Below, in pieces: positions 50,197 through 58,638 of a DNA stretch of 64,000 bases (the first letter of the stretch is position 1; every line of letters starts with the position of its first letter). The notes beneath the pieces were generated by a model, which had not been told where the DNA came from, did no database searches, and was given only the letters and a program-made list of their open reading frames with translations. A program made the translations under genes and the position numbers. The stretch is taken from the NCBI GenBank assembly GCA_002559145.1, contig NTXX01000011.1, positions 162,821-226,820 of the forward strand. Reading direction: 5' to 3'. The DNA comes from Bacillus sp. AFS006103 (GTDB lineage Bacteria > Bacillota > Bacilli > Bacillales > Cytobacillaceae).

Positions 50197-51235
50197 GCGG
50201 TTTAAAAGTATATTAACTCCAATCATCGCTGTTTTATTAGGCATCATTGTTGGAACAATTATCATGTTAGTCAGCGGGTACAATCCGGTTGCAGCCTTTA
50301 CAGCTCTATGGAATGGAGCATTTGGAGAAGTCTATTATATTGGGGAAGTAGTCAGACAGTTTACCCCATATATTTTAGCCGGATTAGCTGTTGCCTTTGC
50401 ATTTCGTGTAGGCTTATTTAATATCGGGGTTGAGGGGCAATTCTTAGTAGGCTGGCTTGCTTCAGTTTGGGTAGGGGTAGCTTTTGACTTGCCACGTGTG
50501 ATCCATTTACCACTGGCTATCCTAGCAGCTATAGTTGCAGGTGCGCTGTGGGCATACATTCCAGGTCTATTAAAAGCTCGTTTTCGTGTTCATGAAGTAA
50601 TTGTTACCATTATGATGAACTATGTTGCTTTACATGTTTCAAACTATCTTATTCGTAATGTAATTACAAATCATGGGGATAATTCGGGCCCTATTCATAA
50701 ATCTGCAACATTACGTTCACCTTGGTTAGAAAGTATAACAGATTATTCAAGACTTCACTGGGGCATTCTTCTTGCAATTATTTCTTGCTTTATTATGTGG
50801 TTCTTATTAGAAAGAACAACAAGAGGATTTGAATTAAGATCTGTAGGGTTTAACCAACATGCCGCTCAATATGCGGGGATGAATGTTAATAAAAATATTA
50901 TCCTATCAATGGTTATTTCCGGAGCATTTGCTGGCTTAGCAGGTGCAATGGAAGGGCTGGGTACTTTCGAATACGCAGCAGTAAAGGGTGGATTTTCCGG
51001 CGTTGGTTTCGATGGAATTGCTGTTGCATTACTAGGCGGAAATACTGCTTTGGGTGTCTTTTTCTCAGCGATTTTATTTGGTGTTCTAAAAGTGGGAGCT
51101 TTAAACATGCCGCTTGAAGCTGGGGTGCCAAATGAATTAGTAGATATCATCATAGCTTTAATCGTCTTCTTTGTTGCATCAAGTTATTTCATTAGAGTAT
51201 TTCTTGACCGAATTAGTAAGAAGGAGGTGAAGTAA
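50189..51235 (+). CDS. nupP: Nucleoside ABC transporter permease (NupP-like)
   Basis: Integral membrane permease of 348 residues with about nine to ten hydrophobic segments, of the branched-chain/ribose permease (BPD_transp_2) type. The conserved loop GLFNIGVEGQFLVG, and SGAFAGLAGAMEGLG with GVGFDGIAVALLG near the C terminus, mark the family. The ATG at 50189 lies inside the end of nupO and follows AGCAGGTGA; the GTG at 50177 belongs to that site. It would pair with NupQ. Confidence 0.93.
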   Translation: MSKRFKSILTPIIAVLLGIIVGTIIMLVSGYNPVAAFTALWNGAFGEVYYIGEVVRQFTPYILAGLAVAFAFRVGLFNIGVEGQFLVGWLASVWVGVAFDLPRVIHLPLAILAAIVAGALWAYIPGLLKARFRVHEVIVTIMMNYVALHVSNYLIRNVITNHGDNSGPIHKSATLRSPWLESITDYSRLHWGILLAIISCFIMWFLLERTTRGFELRSVGFNQHAAQYAGMNVNKNIILSMVISGAFAGLAGAMEGLGTFEYAAVKGGFSGVGFDGIAVALLGGNTALGVFFSAILFGVLKVGALNMPLEAGVPNELVDIIIALIVFFVASSYFIRVFLDRISKKEVK

Positions 51236-51236
51236 G

Positions 51237-52196
51237 TTGAGTTTAATGGATATCTTAATCATTCTTGTTCCATCCACATTATTATGGGCTGCTCCTCTTG
51301 TCTTCACTGCATTAGGCGGTATTTTCTCAGAACGTTCCGGGGTAGTAAATATTGGACTTGAAGGTTTAATGGTCATTGGGGCATTTTCAGCGATTGTGTT
51401 TAACTTATTTACATTTGACACATTTGGAAGTGCCACACCTTGGATTGCCCTATTAATAGCAATGGCTGCAGGAGCATTATTTTCGATTTTACACGCGGTT
51501 GCGGCAATTACATTCCGTGCAGACCATACGGTTTCCGGTGTTGCCATCAACTTACTGGCTACAGGTCTTACTCTGTTTCTTGTAAAACTTATTTTTGATA
51601 AAGGTGAAACAGGAATTATCAGTAAGGGGTTTAGCAAAATTGATATTCCTGTTTTAAAAGATATTCCTGTCATTGGTAAAATTTTCTTCCAAAATACGTA
51701 CTGGACATCGTTCCTTGCTATCCTTGTTGCTATTATTGTTTGGTATATTGTTGCTAAAACACCATTTGGACTTCGCCTCCGCTCAGTCGGTGAACATCCG
51801 ATGGCAGCAGACACGATGGGTATCAATGTAACGAAAATGCGTTATTATGGCGTCATCCTTTCTGGAGCACTTGGTGGACTTGGTGGTGGAGTATATGCAC
51901 AATCGATTACATCTAACTTCAGCCACTCGACAATCAGTGGTCAAGGTTTCATGGCATTAGCTGCAATGATTTTCGGTAAATGGCATCCGCTTGGCTCACT
52001 TGGTGCGGCAATATTCTTTGGCTTTGCACAAAGTATTAGTATCATTGGCTCAAGTTTACCGTTCTTAAAGGAAATTCCTAATGTTTACTTGTTAATCGCT
52101 CCATATGTATTAACGATCTTAGCTTTAACTGGATTCATCGGACGAGCCGATGCACCAAAAGCAAGTGGAACCCACTACATCAAAGGTAATCGATAA
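51237..52196 (+). CDS. nupQ: Nucleoside ABC transporter permease (NupQ-like)
   Basis: Second permease, 319 residues and highly hydrophobic. It contains SGVVNIGLEGLMVIGAF, AVAAITFRADHTVSGVAINL and GALGGLGGGVYAQ. The TTG start lies behind a full AAGGAGGTGA, one base after the nupP stop. With NupP it should form the membrane channel of the importer. A strong terminator closes the operon. Confidence 0.93.
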   Translation: MSLMDILIILVPSTLLWAAPLVFTALGGIFSERSGVVNIGLEGLMVIGAFSAIVFNLFTFDTFGSATPWIALLIAMAAGALFSILHAVAAITFRADHTVSGVAINLLATGLTLFLVKLIFDKGETGIISKGFSKIDIPVLKDIPVIGKIFFQNTYWTSFLAILVAIIVWYIVAKTPFGLRLRSVGEHPMAADTMGINVTKMRYYGVILSGALGGLGGGVYAQSITSNFSHSTISGQGFMALAAMIFGKWHPLGSLGAAIFFGFAQSISIIGSSLPFLKEIPNVYLLIAPYVLTILALTGFIGRADAPKASGTHYIKGNR

Positions 52197-52204
52197 TATT
52201 ATTG

Positions 52205-52240
52205 AAAACGAACCCCTGATTAATTTCGGGGGTTCGTTTT
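52205..52240 (+). terminator. Intrinsic terminator after nupNOPQ
   Basis: AAAACGAACCCC (52205-52216) and GGGGTTCGTTTT (52229-52240) form a perfect 12-bp stem with a 12-base loop; the T tract is part of the stem. Confidence 0.9.
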
Positions 52241-52386
52241 ATGAAAAAAAGTATAAATACTTGTAATGAACATGCCTGTCAAATTATAGTAATAATAAGT
52301 ATAGGTTTTATTACAAAGGAAAAGATATAAAGAAAAATGTTTACATATTGTTATGTATGACCTTGAACCGATAAGGAGGAATGTAA

Positions 52387-53667
52387 ATGGCCACTGCTAT
52401 AGAAAAAATAACACCACTTAAGGGATATAACCTGCACATTATACCAACAGAAAAATATAAAACGAATACCCTGATATGGAAGATGAAAGCACCATTAACA
52501 AATGTTGATGTAACCAAACGTGCACTTCTTCCGCAGGTATTGCAAAGCAGCACCAAAAAGTATCCTACAACTACGGCACTTCGGTCGTATCTCGATGAGT
52601 TGTATGGTGCCACATTTTTTGTGGACCTCTCTAAAAAAGGCGAATACCATATCATGAGTTTTTCCATCGAAATTGCTAATGAAAAATTCCTAAGTGACCC
52701 AAGTCCATTATTAAAAAAAGGATTTGAATTGTTAGCCGAAATATTAACCAATCCAAATATTAAAGATAATGCGTTTGACCAAGATACTGTAGTAAAAGAG
52801 AAGCGTACACAAAAACAAAGGATCCAATCAGTTTTCGATGATAAAATGCGCTACTCGAATGTCCGACTAATTCAAGAAATGTGTAAAGGTGAACCATATG
52901 CTTTAGAAGTAAACGGCGATGCAGCAGATGTAGAGGCTATTACAGCTGAGAATCTTTATGAATATTATAAGAGTGCCTTCTTAAATGATGAAATGGATTT
53001 ATTTATCATCGGCGATGTAAATGAAGAAGAGGTAAAGAGTTACGCTTCTGAACTATTACATTTTGAGGACAGAGAATCGAAAAAATTAGTACCACAGGAA
53101 ATAAACAGAGCTAATGATGTAAAAGAAATAAAAGAAGAACAAGACGTAAAACAAGGAAAATTAAATATTGGGTATCGATCAAATATTGTTTACGGTGACC
53201 CAGATTATTTTGCCTTGCAAGTGTTTAATGGAATATTTGGCGGGTTTTCACATTCCAAGCTATTTATTAATGTCCGAGAAAAAGCAAGTCTGGCTTATTA
53301 TGCAGCGAGCCGTCTTGAAAGTCACAAAGGCTTGATGATGGTTATGTCAGGAATTGATTTAAAGAATTATGACCAGGCAGTAGGGATTATTCATGAACAA
53401 TTAGAAGCAATGAAAAAGGGTGATTTCACAGACCAAGAGTTAGAACAAACAAAGGCAGTGATTCAAAATCAAATCCTTGAAACAATTGACACCTCCAGAG
53501 GGTTAACGGAAATTCTTTATCATAATGTGGTGGCTGCCACAAATATTAACTTGGATACATGGCTCGAAGAAATGCAGAAGGTAACGAAAGAGGAAATTGT
53601 CGAGGTTGCGAAGAAAATTCAAATGGATACCATATACTTCTTAACTGGAACGGAGGCGGGCAAATAA
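52387..53667 (+). CDS. ymfF: M16-family peptidase-like protein YmfF (non-catalytic partner)
   Basis: Protein of 426 residues with the two-lobe M16 peptidase fold (for example FNGIFGGFSHSKLFINVREKASLAYY in the second half). The zinc motif HxxEH is absent from the N-terminal half, where LRSYLDELYGATF stands at the expected place. It therefore looks like the non-catalytic half of a heterodimer with YmfH, whose ATG directly abuts its stop. AAGGAGG precedes the start. Such pairs resemble mitochondrial processing peptidase alpha and beta. Confidence 0.9.
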   Translation: MATAIEKITPLKGYNLHIIPTEKYKTNTLIWKMKAPLTNVDVTKRALLPQVLQSSTKKYPTTTALRSYLDELYGATFFVDLSKKGEYHIMSFSIEIANEKFLSDPSPLLKKGFELLAEILTNPNIKDNAFDQDTVVKEKRTQKQRIQSVFDDKMRYSNVRLIQEMCKGEPYALEVNGDAADVEAITAENLYEYYKSAFLNDEMDLFIIGDVNEEEVKSYASELLHFEDRESKKLVPQEINRANDVKEIKEEQDVKQGKLNIGYRSNIVYGDPDYFALQVFNGIFGGFSHSKLFINVREKASLAYYAASRLESHKGLMMVMSGIDLKNYDQAVGIIHEQLEAMKKGDFTDQELEQTKAVIQNQILETIDTSRGLTEILYHNVVAATNINLDTWLEEMQKVTKEEIVEVAKKIQMDTIYFLTGTEAGK

Positions 53668-54960
53668 ATGGAGAAACTATCGTTTGACCAGCTTCAGGAA
53701 GAGCTATTTCATGAAAAACTATCCAATGGACTTAATGTATATATATTGCCGAAAAAGGGATTTAATAAAACCTTTGCGACTTTTACGACGAAGTATGGAT
53801 CGGTTGATAATACATTTGTTCCATTAGGCAAAGATGAGTTTGTAAAAGTCCCGGATGGGATTGCCCACTTTTTAGAGCATAAGCTTTTTGAAAAGGAAGA
53901 CGGTGATGTATTCCAGCAATTTAGCCGTCAAGGGGCATCAGCAAATGCTTTTACATCCTTTACACGGACTGCCTATTTATTTTCAAGCACGTCAGATGTA
54001 GAAAAAAATCTTGAAACACTTATTGATTTTGTTCAGGAGCCTTATTTTTCCGAAAAAACGGTAGAAAAAGAAAAAGGGATTATTGGGCAAGAAATCACGA
54101 TGTATGATGATAATGCGGATTGGCGTTTATATTTTGGGCTCATTCAAAATCTTTATCAAAATCACCCGGTTAAGATCGATATCGCGGGAACAATCGAGTC
54201 AATTTCACATATTACAAAAGATTGGCTATATGAATGCTATAACACATTTTATCATCCGAGTAACATGCTTTTATTTATTGTTGGTCCGGTGGACCCTGAG
54301 AGCTTTATGAATCAAGTAAAAGAAAATCAATCCAAAAAGGATTACAAGGCCATGCCTGAAATTAAGCGCAAATTTGAAACAGAACCTTCACAGGCGGCTG
54401 AAAAGAAACAAGTTCTTGAAATGAATGTGCAAACGTCTAAATGTTTACTAGGTATTAAAGCACTCCATGTCGACCAAACGGGCGACGAATTGCTTAAGAA
54501 TGAATTAACCATGAATATACTACTTGATCTCTTGTTTGGAAAAAGCTCAGAAAATTATAATCAGCTCTATAATGAAGGATTAATTGATGAAACATTTTCC
54601 TTTGATTACACGCAAGAACAAGGCTTTGGGTTTGCAATGATTGGCGGGGATACCGGGGAACCAGATAAGCTAGCTGAAACGCTTGCGGAGATGCTTTTAA
54701 AAGCTAAAGGGCAAGCAATTTTTAATGAAGAGCAATTGGAACGAGCGAAAAGAAAGAAGATAGGTGGATTTCTACGGGCAGTCAATTCACCTGAATATAT
54801 TGCCAATCAATTTACTCGTTATGCCTTTAATGATATGAACCTGTTTGATGTAGTTCCAACACTTGAACAAATTACCTTAAACGATGTACAATCATTAGCA
54901 TCTGAGGTAATTTCGGAAGAACGCTTTTCAGTATGTCAAGTAATCCCAAAGAAAAAATAA
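53668..54960 (+). CDS. ymfH: M16-family zinc metallopeptidase YmfH
   Basis: Catalytic M16 peptidase of 430 residues. The zinc motif HFLEH is at 67-71 (His67, Glu70, His71), with the supporting acidic helix EKEKGIIGQEITMYDDN. The second lobe has FLRAVNSPEYIANQFTRY. It starts immediately after the ymfF stop without a gap. The substrate is not known from the sequence; B. subtilis relatives have been linked to peptide processing. A terminator follows. Confidence 0.92.
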   Translation: MEKLSFDQLQEELFHEKLSNGLNVYILPKKGFNKTFATFTTKYGSVDNTFVPLGKDEFVKVPDGIAHFLEHKLFEKEDGDVFQQFSRQGASANAFTSFTRTAYLFSSTSDVEKNLETLIDFVQEPYFSEKTVEKEKGIIGQEITMYDDNADWRLYFGLIQNLYQNHPVKIDIAGTIESISHITKDWLYECYNTFYHPSNMLLFIVGPVDPESFMNQVKENQSKKDYKAMPEIKRKFETEPSQAAEKKQVLEMNVQTSKCLLGIKALHVDQTGDELLKNELTMNILLDLLFGKSSENYNQLYNEGLIDETFSFDYTQEQGFGFAMIGGDTGEPDKLAETLAEMLLKAKGQAIFNEEQLERAKRKKIGGFLRAVNSPEYIANQFTRYAFNDMNLFDVVPTLEQITLNDVQSLASEVISEERFSVCQVIPKKK

Positions 54961-54969
54961 CAAACGTGG

Positions 54970-54996
54970 AAGCGTCGTAAACCCGGCGCTTTTTTC
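54970..54996 (+). terminator. Intrinsic terminator after ymfFH
   Basis: AAGCGTC (54970-54976) and GGCGCTT (54985-54991) pair with one wobble, followed by TTTT. It is only about 40 bases before ymfI, so read-through is possible. Confidence 0.75.
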
Positions 54997-55032
54997 TCTG
55001 TTTTAAGTTTCTAGAAAGAGTGTGTGGGAAAA

Positions 55033-55752
55033 ATGAAATATGTACTAATAACGGGTGCTAGTGGTGGAATCGGACAAGCGATTGCGTTGAACCTAGCAGA
55101 AAAAGGCTATCATTTGTATCTGCATTATAATAAAAATGAACAATCAATCAGAGAATTAATCAAAAAACTACAGCCTTACGGTGGAGAATATATTCCTATC
55201 TGTGCAGACTTTGCGGTTCCGAATGGATATACGAAGGTTTATTCAGAGATTTTTTCGCTAGATGCTATTATCCATTGCGGTGGAAACAGTCAATATGGAC
55301 TGCTTGTTGATTTGCAGCATACTGAAGCGGAAGCATTACTCAATATTCACGTGCTAAATCCATTAATGCTCACAAAAGAACTGCTGCCAAAATTACTTAG
55401 TAAAGAAAAAGGGAGCATTGTTGTCATTACATCTATTTGGGGTCAAACAGGTGCGGCATGTGAAGTCGCTTATTCAACAGCCAAGGGTGCCCAAATTGCC
55501 TTCGTAAAGGCGTTAAGCAAAGAATTAGCACTAAATGGGATTCGTGTTAATGCAATAGCCCCTGGAGCGATTGCAACACCGATGATGGGTGGTTTTTCCC
55601 AAGAAGAGGTGGATCAGATTTCGTATGAAATTCCAATGGGAAGATTAGGGATGCCAGAAGAGGTAGCTAAGAGTGTTGCCTTTTTGCTCTCTGAGGAATC
55701 CTCGTATATGACAGGTCAAGTTCTTTCATTAAATGGAGGATGGTATACCTAA
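55033..55752 (+). CDS. ymfI: Short-chain dehydrogenase/reductase YmfI
   Basis: SDR-family oxidoreductase of 239 residues with the cofactor motif TGASGGIG near residue 8, the catalytic Tyr147 and Lys151 (YSTAK), and the C-terminal SYMTGQVLSLNGGW typical of FabG-like enzymes. The substrate cannot be told. The start is uncertain: ATG at 55033 has a weak site (GTGGGA), and an in-frame GTG at 55024 with GAAAGAG is an alternative. The place between ymfH and ymfJ matches B. subtilis. Confidence 0.9.
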   Translation: MKYVLITGASGGIGQAIALNLAEKGYHLYLHYNKNEQSIRELIKKLQPYGGEYIPICADFAVPNGYTKVYSEIFSLDAIIHCGGNSQYGLLVDLQHTEAEALLNIHVLNPLMLTKELLPKLLSKEKGSIVVITSIWGQTGAACEVAYSTAKGAQIAFVKALSKELALNGIRVNAIAPGAIATPMMGGFSQEEVDQISYEIPMGRLGMPEEVAKSVAFLLSEESSYMTGQVLSLNGGWYT

Positions 55753-55769
55753 AAATCATATTTATTCAT

Positions 55770-55799
55770 GTATAGTTCGCTGCACTTTATCACAAAATA
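55770..55799 (+). promoter_or_regulatory. Sigma-G-like promoter of ymfJ
   Basis: GTATA (55770-55774), an 18-base spacer and CAAAATA (55793-55799) match the forespore sigma-G pattern GnATr-N18-CATnnTA with one mismatch. The predicted start is about 25 bases before the ymfJ start codon. Confidence 0.5.
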
Positions 55800-55829
55800 A
55801 CCATGTACTAATTCAAAGGAGGGAAAACA

Positions 55830-56087
55830 ATGTCTGTTTTAGAAAACTGGAAACAGTGGGAGGACTTTCTAGCTGATCGTCTGCACCATGCACAAAATGA
55901 AGGTATGAGTGAGGGAGCAGTTAGTAATCTCGCCTTTCAAATTGGAGATTATTTAGCAAATCAGGTAGAACCTAAAAATGAGCAGGAAAGAATTCTTTCA
56001 GACCTTTGGTCAGTCGCTGATAAGGATGAACAACAGGCGATTGCTAATATGATGATTAAACTTATCCAGAATAACGGCGGCCGCTAA
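55830..56087 (+). CDS. ymfJ: DUF3243 family protein YmfJ
   Basis: An 85-residue acidic, helical protein of the DUF3243 family found in spore-forming Bacillaceae. It contains NWKQWEDFLADRLHHAQNEGMSE and DLWSVADKDEQQAIANMMIKL. No catalytic motif is seen. It is a single-gene unit with a strong AAAGGAGG site, its own terminator and a sigma-G-like promoter, so forespore expression is likely. The function is unknown. Confidence 0.9.
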   Translation: MSVLENWKQWEDFLADRLHHAQNEGMSEGAVSNLAFQIGDYLANQVEPKNEQERILSDLWSVADKDEQQAIANMMIKLIQNNGGR

Positions 56088-56115
56088 AAGAGAGGAGGGT
56101 TCTCCTCTCTTTTTC
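56087..56115 (+). terminator. Intrinsic terminator after ymfJ
   Basis: AGAGAGGAG (56089-56097) and CTCCTCTCT (56102-56110) form a perfect 9-bp stem with loop GGTT, followed by TTTTCT. Confidence 0.9.
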
Positions 56116-56256
56116 TATGCATAAATTTCTAAAACCACCGATAAAGAACGAATATCTTTGTTTTTACTTTCATCTTCAACCAAAATCATTTATTATAGGG
56201 TTTAGATGAGGAATTGTAAAAAATATGTCGAAACTTCTTTAAAGGAGGTTTATATC

Positions 56257-57045
56257 TTGAAAAAAGAATGGTATTTGGAATATGAGATACAAAAAAATCG
56301 TCCAGGGCTATTGGGAGACATTTCATCCTTGTTAGGAATGCTCTCTATTAATATTGTAACGATAAATGGGGTTGATGAAGGCAGACGAGGATTGCTCATT
56401 TTAGCAAAAGACGATGATCAAATTAAACGACTTGAGTCAATATTACATACTATGGACACAATAAAATTAATTAAACTTAGAGAACCGAAACTGCGTGATA
56501 GGCTCGCAGTTAGACACGGGCGCTATATTCAAAGAGATGCTGATGATAAAAAAACCTTCCGTTTTGTAAGGAATGAACTTGGCTTATTGGTTGATTTTAT
56601 GGCAGAATTATTTAAGCAGGAGGGGCATAAGTTGATTGGTATTCGCGGAATGCCTCGGGTCGGAAAAACAGAATCATTAGTTGCAGCAAGTGTTTGTGCA
56701 AATAAACGCTGGTTATTTGTTTCTTCTACTCTGTTAAAACAAACCATCCGTAATCAACTAATTGAGGATGAGTACAACGAAAATAATTTATTTATTCTTG
56801 ATGGAATCGTCTCAACAAGACGAGCAAATGAGCGTCATTGGCAACTTGTCCGCGAAATCATGCGGCTTCCGTCAGTAAAAGTAATCGAGCATCCGGATAT
56901 CTTTGTACAAAACTCAGAATATACGCTTGAGGATTTTGATTATATTATCGAGCTTAGGAATGACGCAGAAGAAGAGATTACATATGAGGTCGTTGACCAG
57001 AATAACATGTTCTCCGGATCTGATTTTGGAGATTTTGATTTTTAA
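56257..57045 (+). CDS. ymfK: DUF3388 family protein YmfK with ACT-like and P-loop regions
   Basis: The TTG start at 56257, behind AAAGGAGG, gives 262 residues beginning MKKEWYLEYEIQKNRPGLLG. Residues 4-80 look like an ACT domain (EYEIQKNRPGLLGDISSLLG, then VTINGVDEGRRGLLILA). A P-loop-like GMPRVGKTES follows at 131-140 (Lys137). The C-terminal part has LFILDGIVSTRRANERHW and an acidic tail. The family is described only as DUF3388; its function is unknown. It lies between ymfJ and ymfM as in B. subtilis. Confidence 0.85.
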   Translation: MKKEWYLEYEIQKNRPGLLGDISSLLGMLSINIVTINGVDEGRRGLLILAKDDDQIKRLESILHTMDTIKLIKLREPKLRDRLAVRHGRYIQRDADDKKTFRFVRNELGLLVDFMAELFKQEGHKLIGIRGMPRVGKTESLVAASVCANKRWLFVSSTLLKQTIRNQLIEDEYNENNLFILDGIVSTRRANERHWQLVREIMRLPSVKVIEHPDIFVQNSEYTLEDFDYIIELRNDAEEEITYEVVDQNNMFSGSDFGDFDF

Positions 57046-57066
57046 TAAATTGGAAGGTGTTAACAG

Positions 57067-57966
57067 GTGTCTGAATTAGGGAATCGACTTAAAGAAGTCC
57101 GACTAGCTAAAGGATTAAGCTTGGATGATTTACAATCCATGACCAAAATTCAAAAGCGTTATTTAACTGGTATTGAAGAAGGTAATTATTCGAGCATGCC
57201 CGGGAATTTTTACGTACGTGCATTTATTAAGCAATATGCAGAGGCTTTAAGCCTTAACCCGGATGAGATTTTTGAAACCTATCAAGGTGAAATTCCTGCT
57301 ACTTATAATGAGGATTTACCACAGCAATTATCTAGAGTGAAAACACACAAAACGCTTACAGAAGGTAATTCCAAAATCTTTGCTATTCTGCCAAAGATAT
57401 TAATCGGTGTGTTTGTGATTGGGGTAGCGAGTCTTTTATATTATTTTATTTCAAATCATGCTGGCGGAAATTCTAATGAATCAATCGGGAAGCAAACTGA
57501 ACCGGCTAAAATTGTAAAATCCAAGAATCTTGAAAAAGACAAACCAGATGATAAAGTGGTTAAGAAAGACGATAAGGAACAAAAGGATATTACAACACAG
57601 GAAGAGGAACAAAAAGCGGTAGATGAGACTCCAAAACAAGAAATTACAGCGGTTCAAAGCAGCGGCAGGAATTCAACGTATGAATTAAAAAATGCAGATA
57701 AATTTGTCGTGAAGTTGGTTTCTAACGGTCAAACCTGGGTTAGTATTAAAAATGGAAAAGGGAAATCCTTCTTCCAGGGAACACTTAAAACAGGTGGGAC
57801 GGAGAGCCAAACAGAAGATTTATCAGCAGAAAGTATGGCTGTTATCAAAGTCGGAAACGCTGCTGACACTGAAATATATGTTAATGATCAAAAGCTTGAG
57901 TATGCAGTCCCAGCAACTGCGAATGTTCAGAACATAACGATTCAATATGTTCTGAAAGAAGAATAG
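57067..57966 (+). CDS. ymfM: RodZ-like HTH membrane protein YmfM
   Basis: RodZ-type protein of 299 residues. It has an N-terminal Cro/CI-like helix-turn-helix (ELGNRLKEVRLAKGLSLDDLQ), one membrane segment at about 108-128 (ILPKILIGVFVIGVASLLYY), a Lys/Glu-rich extracytoplasmic linker and a C-terminal DUF4115 beta domain. RodZ links the MreB cytoskeleton to cell-wall synthesis. The start is GTG behind GGAAGGTG. pgsA follows after a terminator. Confidence 0.93.
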   Translation: MSELGNRLKEVRLAKGLSLDDLQSMTKIQKRYLTGIEEGNYSSMPGNFYVRAFIKQYAEALSLNPDEIFETYQGEIPATYNEDLPQQLSRVKTHKTLTEGNSKIFAILPKILIGVFVIGVASLLYYFISNHAGGNSNESIGKQTEPAKIVKSKNLEKDKPDDKVVKKDDKEQKDITTQEEEQKAVDETPKQEITAVQSSGRNSTYELKNADKFVVKLVSNGQTWVSIKNGKGKSFFQGTLKTGGTESQTEDLSAESMAVIKVGNAADTEIYVNDQKLEYAVPATANVQNITIQYVLKEE

Positions 57967-57989
57967 TCATCTATTGATGACTATTTTTC
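57963..57989 (+). terminator. Intrinsic terminator overlapping the ymfM stop codon
   Basis: TAGTCATC (57964-57971), whose first three bases are the ymfM stop, pairs with GATGACTA (57976-57983) around TATT. TTTTTC follows. Confidence 0.85.
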
Positions 57990-58017
57990 ACTTTTATTAA
58001 TTAAACGGAGGAAAACT

Positions 58018-58602
58018 ATGAATATTCCGAATAGAATTACTGTATCAAGAATATTATTAATTCCAATATTCTTGATTATTATGCTTGTTCCCTTTAAATG
58101 GGGTGACATGCATCTTCTTGGGGCTGACCTTCCCGTTACCCATTTTGTCGGTGCATTAATTTTCATTTTAGCGTCTGCAACAGATTGGGTTGATGGCCAT
58201 TATGCCCGAAAATATAATCTTGTAACAAATATGGGGAAATTTCTAGACCCACTTGCGGACAAGTTACTCGTATCAGCTGCACTGATCGTATTAGTTGAAC
58301 TGAATGATGTTTATGCACCTTCTTGGTTAGTAATTATTATTATTAGCAGGGAGTTTGCAGTAACTGGTTTACGTCTATTGCTCGCAGGGGAAGGCGAAGT
58401 TGTCGCGGCTAATATGCTGGGCAAAATTAAAACATGGGCACAAATTGTCGCAATTTCATCGCTTTTATTACATAATATTATTTTTGCAATGATACCATTT
58501 CGTTTTGATGTCGTGTCTTTGTGGGTTGCCTTAATTTTTACTTTATGGTCTGGGTGGGATTATTTTGTGAAAAATAGTCATGTACTTAAAAATTCAAAGT
58601 AA
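58018..58602 (+). CDS. pgsA: Phosphatidylglycerophosphate synthase
   Basis: PgsA joins CDP-diacylglycerol (the CdsA product) with glycerol 3-phosphate, the first step to phosphatidylglycerol. The 194 residues hold four to five membrane segments and the CDP-alcohol phosphotransferase motif DWVDGHYARKYN followed by GKFLDPLADK with all conserved Asp and Gly. The ATG follows CGGAGGAAA. It is followed 36 bases on by cinA. Confidence 0.97.
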   Translation: MNIPNRITVSRILLIPIFLIIMLVPFKWGDMHLLGADLPVTHFVGALIFILASATDWVDGHYARKYNLVTNMGKFLDPLADKLLVSAALIVLVELNDVYAPSWLVIIIISREFAVTGLRLLLAGEGEVVAANMLGKIKTWAQIVAISSLLLHNIIFAMIPFRFDVVSLWVALIFTLWSGWDYFVKNSHVLKNSK

Positions 58603-58638
58603 GCAAAAGTTTGCTAAAGGCTAGGAAGGTGTGTTGTT

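Noticed and set aside
51179..51826. 215-codon minus-strand open frame
   Set aside because: Entirely opposite the well-supported nupQ permease and the end of nupP; composition is that of an antisense shadow and no ribosome binding site is evident.
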